Shown piece after piece: positions 1 to 5,443 of a DNA stretch of 8,783 nucleotides (position 1 is its first letter; each line of letters begins with the position of its first letter). The stretch is from JAZQHR01 sp045540695. Its GTDB lineage: Bacteria > Bacillota > Clostridia > UMGS1810. The DNA is taken from assembly GCA_045540695.1 (NCBI GenBank), contig JAZQHR010000062.1, positions 1 through 8,783 on the forward strand. Direction: 5' to 3'. The notes under the pieces are model-generated. The model did no database searches. It saw only the letters and a list, made by a program, of their open reading frames with translations, and had not been told where the DNA came from. A program made the translations under genes and the position numbers.

Positions 1-172
1 AACAGGCGAGCTTGTAGAAAACGCATCCTCTTGCGCTATGTGCAAAAGAATGATACTAAACGCAGGCATCGAAAAGGTGATAGTGCGTTTGACAAAAGAT
101 ACATACAAGGTTATAGACGTTACCGAATGGATAGAAAATGACGATTCACTCGGTACACAATTTGGTTATTAA
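1..172 (+). CDS. CMP/dCMP deaminase family protein, C-terminal fragment
   Basis: This is the 3' end of a gene that enters from the left edge; the first full codon starts at base 2 and 56 residues remain before TAA at 170-172. Residues 10-14 of the fragment read SCAMC, the second zinc-binding motif (PCxxC-like) of the cytidine/deoxycytidylate deaminase fold, with serine where proline is usual. It is followed by KRMILNAGIEKVIVR, typical of the helix and strand after that motif. The HAE zinc/catalytic motif would lie upstream and is not in view. Family members hydrolytically deaminate (d)CMP or related nucleotides in the cytoplasm; for dCMP this feeds dUMP and thymidylate synthesis. The exact substrate cannot be decided from the fragment. 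The family assignment is fairly firm and the substrate is open. Confidence 0.75.
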   Translation, partial: TGELVENASSCAMCKRMILNAGIEKVIVRLTKDTYKVIDVTEWIENDDSLGTQFGY

Positions 173-237
173 GGTATAAATCTACACTTAACATCAAATG
201 ATATAAGAGATAAACCAACAAACAAAAATTAATGCTG

Positions 238-260
238 TAAATGCTCGACATGAGCATTTA
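238..260. other. Perfect 9-bp inverted repeat between deaminase and membrane-protein genes
   Basis: TAAATGCTC at 238-246 and GAGCATTTA at 252-260 are exact inverse copies around the 5-nt loop GACAT. It could end the deaminase transcript, but no T-run follows on either strand, so a standard Rho-independent terminator is not supported. An operator or a processed mRNA hairpin is equally possible. The rest of 173-330 is AT-rich with no convincing sigma-A promoter. Confidence 0.4.
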
Positions 261-330
261 GTTATAACGACATTAAAACTTTGTTTGCAGGGTGTTATCT
301 CTTTTTATTTTGCAAATATGCGGAGGATTT

Positions 331-912
331 ATGAGAAAAATACGGCATAATATCATAACAGCATTATCAGTTGTTGCACTATTTACTTTATTAACCAACT
401 TGGTACCGCAAAAAGCGGTATTTATTATATCACTTTTAGTATTTGGTACACTTTTATACATTCCTGTAGCATTAAAAAATATATTTCCTTGTTTTATTCC
501 GGGAAAAACAAGGCTGGTTCTGGCGTTTTTGTTCCAGTATTCAACATTGGTGTTTATTGCGTTGTCGCTGGTGCTTGGAAGCTGGTTTAGGTTTTACGAG
601 GATTTTATATGGTGGGATATGTTTTTACACTTTCTTGCAGGGGTAATATTTGCCGTTCCGGGATATTGCCTTATATACAAGGGTGCAGAAAACGTCAGAA
701 ATTTTATGGCGTTTTGGGTGCCGTTGTGCGTGTCCTTGGCGATATCAGCATTGTGGGAGATATATGAATTTACAGGAGATATACTGTTTGGTATGACTAT
801 GCAGGGAAACGGAATATCCGACACCATGGAGGACCTGATAGCATGCTTTGTAGCGGCAATTGTAACATCGACTGCGTTATATTTTTTAAGTAAAAAGTAT
901 AATAAAAATTGA
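331..912 (+). CDS. Polytopic membrane protein, DUF2238/YjdF-like
   Basis: A 193-residue integral membrane protein. ATG at 331 is chosen because GGAGG (322-326) sits just upstream; an in-frame GTG at 292 has no ribosome binding site. Hydrophobic segments lie at about residues 8-24, 29-48, 62-83, 97-116, 127-142 and 170-186. Conserved-looking polar positions sit near membrane ends: WWD-x3-H (D96, H100), LWEIYE (E143, E146), then MQG (157-159) and SDTMEDL (D164, D168). This D..H / E..E / QG..DT..D pattern is what I associate with the DUF2238 (YjdF) family, whose function is unknown; the acidic and histidine residues could form a buried metal or ion site, which is inference. A more distant alternative is a VanZ-like protein. 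The gene appears to stand alone: 158 nt after the deaminase and followed by the repeat cluster. It carries no sporulation-specific mark. Confidence 0.65.
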   Translation: MRKIRHNIITALSVVALFTLLTNLVPQKAVFIISLLVFGTLLYIPVALKNIFPCFIPGKTRLVLAFLFQYSTLVFIALSLVLGSWFRFYEDFIWWDMFLHFLAGVIFAVPGYCLIYKGAENVRNFMAFWVPLCVSLAISALWEIYEFTGDILFGMTMQGNGISDTMEDLIACFVAAIVTSTALYFLSKKYNKN

Positions 913-948
913 TGTTCACTTTTAAAAATATCCTATATGACCAAAGCC

Positions 949-972
949 GGAACGGATAAATCCGTTCCCTAC
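949..972 (+). repeat. Palindromic repeat, family 1, copy 1
   Basis: GGAACGGAT and ATCCGTTCC are perfect 9-bp arms around an AA centre (949-968), followed by CTAC. The unit is repeated in inverted orientation at 1131-1156 with compensated arm changes and in decayed form near 1158-1181. It looks like a short non-autonomous intergenic element; no coding capacity. Confidence 0.75.
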
Positions 973-1037
973 ACAGTTTTTATGGGGAGTTTTTGTTAAA
1001 TAAAATACCTGATTATCTCCATTTGCAGTAATCTTTT

Positions 1038-1064
1038 CGGACAGTCGGGGACGCCTGTCCCTAC
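1038..1064 (+). repeat. GC-rich repeat, family 2, copy 1
   Basis: A 23-bp unit (1038-1060) identical to 1214-1236. The outer arms GGACAG (1039-1044) and CTGTCC (1055-1060) enclose a GTC-GGG-GAC core, so it can fold as a hairpin. It ends CCCTAC, like family 1. Its GC content is well above that of the surrounding AT-rich spacer. Weak similarity extends on both sides into a diverged unit of roughly 50-55 bp (see 1202-1256). Confidence 0.75.
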
Positions 1065-1130
1065 AATGTGGTTGATGCAAAAATAGTTTTCGTAATAAAC
1101 ACACAATTCAAATAATTACACAATATGATT

Positions 1131-1156
1131 CGTAGGGAATGGATTTATCCATTCCG
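1131..1156 (-). repeat. Palindromic repeat, family 1, copy 2 (inverted)
   Basis: The reverse-strand counterpart of the unit at 949-972. GGAATGGAT and ATCCATTCC form perfect 9-bp arms (1136-1155) around TT on the plus strand. Against copy 1, one C:G pair of the stem has become T:A on both arms, so pairing is kept while sequence changes. CGTAGG flanks it on the left, which is the shared CCTACG end read backwards. Confidence 0.75.
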
Positions 1157-1157
1157 C

Positions 1158-1181
1158 TAAGTGCATAAATGCGTTCCCTGC
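1158..1181 (+). repeat. Decayed family 1 repeat copy
   Basis: AAATGCGTTCCCTGCT (1167-1182) matches 13 of 16 bases of the right half of copy 1. The centre reads GCAT-AA-ATGC, the same AA centre with another compensated pair, but the outer left arm (TAAGT) no longer matches fully. It is probably a degenerate third copy lying directly against copy 2. Confidence 0.45.
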
Positions 1182-1213
1182 TTTAGTTACAGTTTCTTTG
1201 ATTAACGTTTTCT

Positions 1214-1236
1214 CGGACAGTCGGGGACGCCTGTCC
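1214..1236 (+). repeat. GC-rich repeat, family 2, copy 2
   Basis: Identical over 23 bp to 1038-1060, in the same orientation 176 bp downstream. Flanks are also alike: a TTTTC-rich stretch before it and a TATGCAA..AAA stretch after it resemble the first copy's ATGCAAAAA. The CCCTAC end has changed to CCATGC. The exact identity of the core against diverged flanks suggests recent spread, gene conversion or selection on the hairpin. Confidence 0.75.
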
Positions 1237-1260
1237 ATGCAGAGTAGCTTATGCAATCAA

Positions 1261-1293
1261 AAAAGGTTACAGGAATTTTTCCTGTAACCTTTT
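1261..1293 (-). terminator. Intrinsic terminator of the murA-yycJ operon
   Basis: Perfect 15-bp arms (1261-1275 and 1279-1293) enclose a TTT loop. Read on the minus strand, the stem is followed by a T-run (TTTTTTG) and so forms a standard Rho-independent terminator. Its first bases include two of the three bases of the hydrolase stop codon (1292-1294). A-rich and T-rich ends let it also work on the plus strand, which would block read-through from 331-912. Confidence 0.85.
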
Positions 1294-2074
1294 ATATCTC
1301 ACATATATTACTTCTGTCTGCAACCTTTAATATTACATCCTTACCCACTTTAACGCCATTTTTCTCAAGCATATTTTTGCTTGTTTCGTACGCAAGTGCG
1401 GGAAGGTTATTTTCTTTACTTAAATGCCCAAGTATTATCCTGGTAGTACCCCACATGGCAAGCTGTGTAGCCATCCATGCGGCTTTATCGTTTGGAAGGT
1501 GACCGTAGTCACTAAGTATTCGTTTTTTTAAATAAACCGGATATTTGCCGTTTTTCAGCATTTCCACATCGTGATTTGACTCTATAAGCACCGCGTCACT
1601 TTTGCAAATGCTTTTTACAAGCGACTCACTAAGGTGACCTGTGTCGGTAGCTACCGAAAAACGTTTGCCGTCCATACACAAGGTATATCCAAGCGGTTCT
1701 TTCGCATCGTGCGGGATTTTAAACGGATATATCTCCATATCCCTTATTTCAAATGCCTCGCCGGCCTTTACGCTTCTGATATATGAATCGTGTAGTCCTG
1801 AAACGGGAGTTAGCGATAGTGTTCCCTCGCTCCCGTATATGGGTATATTATATTTTCTAGCCATTACATCCACTCCGCGAACATGGTCAATATGCTCGTG
1901 AGTAAGGATAATCCCGTCTATCTCATCGGGAGAAATGCCAATTTCTTTTAGCGATGTGCATATTTTCGCACAGCTCACCCCTGCATCTACAAGCACATTT
2001 GTATTGCCGTTTGACACAAGTGTAGCATTGCCCGAGCTTCCGCTGTATAATGTACAAAATCTACTGTTACTCAT
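1292..2074 (-). CDS. yycJ: YycJ/WalJ-like metallo-beta-lactamase-fold hydrolase
   Basis: A 260-residue cytoplasmic protein with the full metal-binding set of the MBL fold: THEHIDH at 58-64 (H59, H61, D63, H64), H122 in PHDA, D144 in ATDTGH and H217 in LGHLS. The N-terminal YSGSSGNA (10-17) and LVDAGVS (28-34), plus IESNHD (164-169), are characteristic of the YycJ/WalJ branch, and length fits the family (about 260). Bacillus members have been linked to DNA exonuclease activity and DNA repair; in walRK operons the gene is named for its position, and no walRK genes are seen here. The start ATG overlaps the murA stop by 8 nt (2067-2074), so translation is probably coupled to murA; only a weak purine stretch (GAAAGAA) precedes it. 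Family call is firm; the biological substrate is inferred. Confidence 0.88.
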   Translation of the reverse strand: MSNSRFCTLYSGSSGNATLVSNGNTNVLVDAGVSCAKICTSLKEIGISPDEIDGIILTHEHIDHVRGVDVMARKYNIPIYGSEGTLSLTPVSGLHDSYIRSVKAGEAFEIRDMEIYPFKIPHDAKEPLGYTLCMDGKRFSVATDTGHLSESLVKSICKSDAVLIESNHDVEMLKNGKYPVYLKKRILSDYGHLPNDKAAWMATQLAMWGTTRIILGHLSKENNLPALAYETSKNMLEKNGVKVGKDVILKVADRSNICEI

Positions 2075-3323
2075 CTATTCTTTCAATCTCTGCACCAAGT
2101 GCTTTTAGTTTCTTTTCAAGGTTTTCATAGCCTCTGTCTATATGTCTTAAATCGGTGATCGTGGTAGTACCCTTTGCCGCAAGACCAGCCACTACAAGCG
2201 CCGCACCTGCACGAAGGTCTGTAGCCTTCACAAGTGCTCCGCACAGCTCGTCCACACCGTCAACGACAGCCATTCTACCGTTTACCGTGATGTTTGCACC
2301 CATTTTCACAAGCTCGCTAGTGTATTTAAATCTCGAATCCCACACACTCTCGGTAACTATGCTTGTACCATCCACTGTAGTAAGTGATGTTACCATAAGC
2401 GGCTGAAGGTCGGTAGGAAAACCGGGGTATGGAAGTGTTTTAACATTTATGTGCTTAAGCGGTTTTGACACCGATACGCGTACATCCTCGTCGCCCTCTT
2501 CCACAGTAGCGCCCATTTCCACAAACTTTGCAGAAATAGCCTCAAGGTGCTTCGGAATAACATTCTTTATAAGTACATTTCCCTTTGTAGCAAGCGCCGC
2601 AAACATATACGTGCCTGCTTCTATCTGGTCGGGGATAATGGAATAGCTTCCGCCATGAAGTGACTCTACACCTTTTACCTTTATTACATCTGTACCTGCA
2701 CCTTTTATGTTTGCACCCATAGAATTTAGGAAGTTTGCCACGTCAACTATGTGTGGTTCTTTTGCGGCATTTTCTATAACAGTCGCGCCCGGAGCAAGCA
2801 CTGCTGCAAGCATTATATTGATAGTAGCACCTACGCTTACCACGTCAAGGTACACGTGACCTCCGGTAAGATTTGTAGCATCCACCTCTACTACTCCGCA
2901 GTTTATACTTACATCACAGCCAAGTGATTCAAAACCCTTTTTATGCTGGTCGATTGGTCTTGGGCCAAGGTCACATCCGCCAGGAAGCGGAACGCAAGCC
3001 TTTCTGCTTCTTCCCATAAGTGCACCAAGGAAATAATATGATGCTCTCATCTTAACCGCATACTCCTGTGCCGCTATGTGCGTATTTACACCGGCACAAT
3101 CTATCTTTACGCAGGTATCGTTTATCTTTTCAACCTTTGCTCCCATTACTTTAAGCATGTCAAATATCACGCCAACATCACTTATATTTGGAACATTTTC
3201 TATTATACATTCTCCCTTAACTAAAAGTGTAGCAGGAAGAATTGCAACGGCAGCATTTTTAGCACCGCTTATTTCTACTTCGCCAACAAGCGGTTTTCCA
3301 CCTTTTATAACAAGTTTTTCCAA
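2067..3323 (-). CDS. murA: UDP-N-acetylglucosamine 1-carboxyvinyltransferase
   Basis: MurA transfers enolpyruvate from phosphoenolpyruvate to UDP-GlcNAc, the first committed step of peptidoglycan synthesis, in the cytoplasm. From the chosen start it has 418 residues, and the key positions fall on or next to Escherichia coli numbering: K22 and N23 in SGAKNAA, catalytic Cys117 in LPGGCDLGPRP (the site alkylated by fosfomycin, Cys not Asp, so predicted sensitive type), D305 in FPTDLQP, R371 in TDLRAG and R397 in HIDRGYE. The frame stays open to a TTG at 3386, but that codon has no ribosome binding site and lies only about 11 nt after the predicted transcription start. TTG at 3323 follows AGGTAGGGG at good spacing and gives the canonical MEKLVIKGG start. 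It is first in an operon with the YycJ-like gene. Whether the genome has a second murA cannot be seen. Confidence 0.95.
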   Translation of the reverse strand: MEKLVIKGGKPLVGEVEISGAKNAAVAILPATLLVKGECIIENVPNISDVGVIFDMLKVMGAKVEKINDTCVKIDCAGVNTHIAAQEYAVKMRASYYFLGALMGRSRKACVPLPGGCDLGPRPIDQHKKGFESLGCDVSINCGVVEVDATNLTGGHVYLDVVSVGATINIMLAAVLAPGATVIENAAKEPHIVDVANFLNSMGANIKGAGTDVIKVKGVESLHGGSYSIIPDQIEAGTYMFAALATKGNVLIKNVIPKHLEAISAKFVEMGATVEEGDEDVRVSVSKPLKHINVKTLPYPGFPTDLQPLMVTSLTTVDGTSIVTESVWDSRFKYTSELVKMGANITVNGRMAVVDGVDELCGALVKATDLRAGAALVVAGLAAKGTTTITDLRHIDRGYENLEKKLKALGAEIERIDE

Positions 3324-3403
3324 GGTTACCCCTACCTTTTCATAATGGTATTTATATATCAAATCAATTACTATTTTTACACGCAACTATTGTATGATAC
3401 TAT

Positions 3404-3431
3404 ATTATAACACAAAATTTCAAAAAAGCAA
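3404..3431 (-). promoter_or_regulatory. Sigma-A-like promoter for murA operon
   Basis: On the minus strand a perfect TATAAT (-10, 3404-3409) lies 16 bp after TTGCTT (3426-3431, 3 of 6 matches to TTGACA). Transcription would start near 3397, giving a leader of about 74 nt before the TTG at 3323. The weak -35 keeps confidence moderate. Confidence 0.5.
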
Positions 3432-3460
3432 AGAAAATATTTACATAAATTTAACTTTTG

Positions 3461-3467
3461 CATAATA
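3461..3467 (+). promoter_or_regulatory. Possible sigma-G -10 element for spoVA
   Basis: CATAATA fits the sigma-G -10 consensus and lies 57 nt upstream of the spoVAC start, where a forespore promoter is expected from the biology of this operon. A -35 match at 17-18 bp is not evident (ACATA at 3443-3447 is too close), so this is a weak prediction. Confidence 0.3.
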
Positions 3468-3524
3468 TTTTTTATTTTTCGCCAAACTATGACCATACAA
3501 ATGCAAATGAAAGGTGGAAATAAC

Positions 3525-3986
3525 GTGAATTTTTCTATGTCGAAAAAGGACTACGACAAGCTGGTAAAAGAAAATTCTCCCGGCTCTAAGGTGGTACGAA
3601 ACTGCATTTTTGCGTTTTTGTTTGGCGGCACATTTTGCGTGATCGGGCAGTTTATAAATATGTTTTTCAAATACTTAAATTACTCCACACCTCAGGCGGC
3701 AACCCTTACGTCTGTCACTATGATATTTATCGGGGCACTGTTAACCGCGTTAAACGTATATGACAACCTCGCAAAATACGGCGGTGCAGGCACGCTTGTA
3801 CCTATAACGGGTTTTGCCAACAGTGTGGTTGCATCGGCTATGGAATTTAAATCAGAAGGATATGTGCTGGGACTTGGTGCAAATATGTTTAAGGTGGCAG
3901 GACCTGTTATAGTATTTGGAACGGTAACATCGTTTATTTACGGTGTGATATATTATATTCTTACATTGTTGGGGTGGATAGCGTGA
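3525..3986 (+). CDS. spoVAC: Stage V sporulation protein AC
   Basis: A 153-residue membrane protein of the SpoVAC/SpoVAEB family, part of the complex that moves dipicolinic acid (with Ca2+) into the spore core during sporulation and out at germination; Bacillus SpoVAC behaves as a mechanosensitive channel. Hydrophobic segments lie at about 28-48, 60-78 and 122-150. The signature YGGAGTLVPITGF (85-97) matches the corresponding YAGAGATVPIMGF of SpoVAE encoded here, showing the two are paralogous. The N-terminal SKKDYDKLVKE is typical of SpoVAC. GTG at 3525 is chosen because AAGGTGG (3511-3517) precedes it by 7 nt; the upstream in-frame ATG at 3489 has no ribosome binding site, and ATG at 3537 is a second option. 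The stop overlaps the spoVAD start by one base (TGATG). Very likely forespore-expressed. Confidence 0.93.
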   Translation: MNFSMSKKDYDKLVKENSPGSKVVRNCIFAFLFGGTFCVIGQFINMFFKYLNYSTPQAATLTSVTMIFIGALLTALNVYDNLAKYGGAGTLVPITGFANSVVASAMEFKSEGYVLGLGANMFKVAGPVIVFGTVTSFIYGVIYYILTLLGWIA

Positions 3987-5017
3987 TGAACAAGAAAATT
4001 GGAAAACAGACAGTACAGCTTGCGACACCACCCGTGATAATAGGTGCGTATTCATCGGCAGGAAGCAAGGAAAGCGAAGGCCCGTTAAAAGACTGGTTTG
4101 ACGATGTATATCCCGACGAATTTTTAGGTGAAGATTCGTGGGAAAAGGCTGAAAGCAAGCTTATTATGAACACCGTAAAGGGTGCTGTAGAAAAGGCACA
4201 GCTTGAAATTCCTGATATTGAATACATTTTTGCTGGTGACCTTTTAAACCAATGCACCGGTTCAAGCTTTGGAATAAAAAACTTTCAGGTGCCGTTTTTC
4301 GGGCTGTATGGTGCATGCTCTACAATGGGTGAATCGCTTTCTCTTGCATCAATGATAATAGACGGCGGTTATGCAAAAAACGTTGTAGCCGCTACGTCAA
4401 GCCATTTTTGCTCGTCGGAAAAGCAGTTTAGATTTCCGCTTGAATACGGCGGAGTACGCACTCCTACTTCGCAGTGGACAGTAACCGGAAGCGGTGCGGC
4501 AGTGGTTTCAAGCGAAGGTGACGGTCCAAAGATAACACACGTTACTACGGGTAAGATAATCGACCTTGGTGTGACCGATGCAAACAATATGGGTGCTGCT
4601 ATGGCACCCTCTGCGGCAGACACGATATATGCACACCTATCCGAAACGGGTAGAAATCCTGAATATTACGATGCCATAGTAACGGGTGACCTTGGCGAAG
4701 TGGGAAGCAAGCTCCTTCTTGAGCTTTTAGTGAAAAAGGGCGTCGATATATCCCGTGTGCATGATGACTGCGGATGTATGATATTTGACAAATCGCAAAA
4801 CGTTCAGGCAGGCGGAAGTGGTTGCGGTTGCTCGGCATCGGTATTTTGCGGACATTATTACAAAAAGCTTAAGTCAGGCGATATAAACAAAATTCTTTTT
4901 ATACCAACCGGTGCACTTATGAGTCCTACGTCGGCGTTTCAGGGATTGTCCATACCAGGCATAGCACACGCTATTGCCATAGAAAATATTCAGGAGGATG
5001 ATTATGCAGATATTTAA
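3986..5017 (+). CDS. spoVAD: Stage V sporulation protein AD
   Basis: A 343-residue protein with a thiolase-like fold; SpoVAD in Bacillus is a peripheral protein on the outer face of the inner forespore membrane that binds dipicolinic acid and is essential for its uptake. Visible family motifs: GKQTVQL at the start (6-12), AGDLLNQCTGSSFG (83-96), LYGACSTMGESL (107-118) with C111 in the position of the thiolase nucleophile, SSHFCSSEKQFRFP (138-151), RTPTSQWTVTGSGA (158-171) and a Cys/Gly-rich CGC..GCGCS region near residues 264-284. Length agrees with the Bacillus protein (338). ATG at 3986 is chosen over GTG at 3974 or 3983 because GGGGTGG (3971-3977) lies 8 nt upstream. The gene touches spoVAC by one base and its last 14 nt overlap spoVAE, so the three are translationally coupled. 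Confidence 0.96.
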   Translation: MNKKIGKQTVQLATPPVIIGAYSSAGSKESEGPLKDWFDDVYPDEFLGEDSWEKAESKLIMNTVKGAVEKAQLEIPDIEYIFAGDLLNQCTGSSFGIKNFQVPFFGLYGACSTMGESLSLASMIIDGGYAKNVVAATSSHFCSSEKQFRFPLEYGGVRTPTSQWTVTGSGAAVVSSEGDGPKITHVTTGKIIDLGVTDANNMGAAMAPSAADTIYAHLSETGRNPEYYDAIVTGDLGEVGSKLLLELLVKKGVDISRVHDDCGCMIFDKSQNVQAGGSGCGCSASVFCGHYYKKLKSGDINKILFIPTGALMSPTSAFQGLSIPGIAHAIAIENIQEDDYADI

Positions 5018-5360
5018 CGCGTTCTGGGTTGGCGGTGTGATATGCGTAGTCGCCCAGCTTTTGATAGATTATACCAAGCTTACACCGGCAAGGATAATGG
5101 TATCGTATGTTATAGTGGGTGTGATAATATCTGCACTCGGGCTTTATCAGCCGCTTATCGACTATGCCGGAGCAGGTGCTACAGTGCCTATAATGGGGTT
5201 TGGTCACACACTTGCAAAGGGCGTGGAAAAGGCAGTAAACGAGCAAGGGATATACGGCGTGTTCATTGGCGGTGTGACGGGTGCTGCCGGAGGCATTACA
5301 GCCGCGGTGGTGTTTGGTTACATTGCGGCGTTATTTTCCAAGCCGAAAATAAAAAAATAA
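5004..5360 (+). CDS. spoVAE: Stage V sporulation protein AE (AEb type)
   Basis: A 118-residue, mostly hydrophobic protein, the smaller SpoVAC/SpoVAEB-family partner in the dipicolinate channel of the inner spore membrane. Hydrophobic segments lie at about 6-22, 31-50 and 84-111, and the signature block is ALGLYQPLIDYAGAGATVP (44-62) followed by GFGHTLAKG. LTPARI (26-31) after the first segment is also typical. ATG at 5004 is preceded by AGGAGG (4992-4997) with 6 nt spacing; an ATG at 4998 would touch the ribosome binding site and is unlikely. The ribosome binding site and start lie inside spoVAD. SpoVAA, AB, AEa and AF are not present beside it, which matches the reduced spoVAC-D-E set common in Clostridia. 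Confidence 0.94.
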   Translation: MQIFNAFWVGGVICVVAQLLIDYTKLTPARIMVSYVIVGVIISALGLYQPLIDYAGAGATVPIMGFGHTLAKGVEKAVNEQGIYGVFIGGVTGAAGGITAAVVFGYIAALFSKPKIKK

Positions 5361-5374
5361 CTCATAACTTACCG

Positions 5375-5436
5375 CCTGTCCTAATATATTTACTATATGA
5401 CAGGGAAAACCAAAACTCTCCCTGCCTTCAGGAGGG
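5375..5436 (+). promoter_or_regulatory. Possible structured leader sequestering the Ca2+-ATPase ribosome binding site
   Basis: The 83-nt gap between spoVAE and the ATPase holds overlapping inverted repeats. Stem 1: CCTGTC (5375-5380) with GACAGG (5399-5404). Stem 2: CAGGGA (5401-5406) with TCCCTG (5419-5424). Stem 3: 5418-5424 with 5429-5436 (CCTT loop, one bulged A), which buries the GGAGG ribosome binding site. Stems 1 and 2 exclude each other, as do 2 and 3. There is no T-run, so it is not an intrinsic terminator. Control of translation is a hypothesis only. Confidence 0.3.
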
Positions 5437-5443
5437 CTACTAT

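Noticed and set aside
238..260. Standard terminator for the deaminase gene
   Set aside because: The 9-bp stem is perfect, but GTTATAACG rather than a T-run follows it.
913..1260. CRISPR array in the repeat-bearing spacer
   Set aside because: Only two identical units 176 bp apart plus palindromes in mixed orientation; no regular spacing and no cas genes.
3489..3524. ATG 3489 as the spoVAC start
   Set aside because: No ribosome binding site before it; the extra 12 residues contain the ribosome binding site of the GTG at 3525 itself.
5042..5443. Open frame that would extend the Ca2+ ATPase upstream by 134 codons
   Set aside because: It overlaps spoVAE in another frame, encodes a Cys/Arg-rich peptide with no P-type ATPase similarity, and a strong ribosome binding site precedes ATG 5444.
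5361..5443. Intrinsic terminator between spoVAE and the ATPase
   Set aside because: Inverted repeats are present, but none is followed by a T-run on the plus strand.
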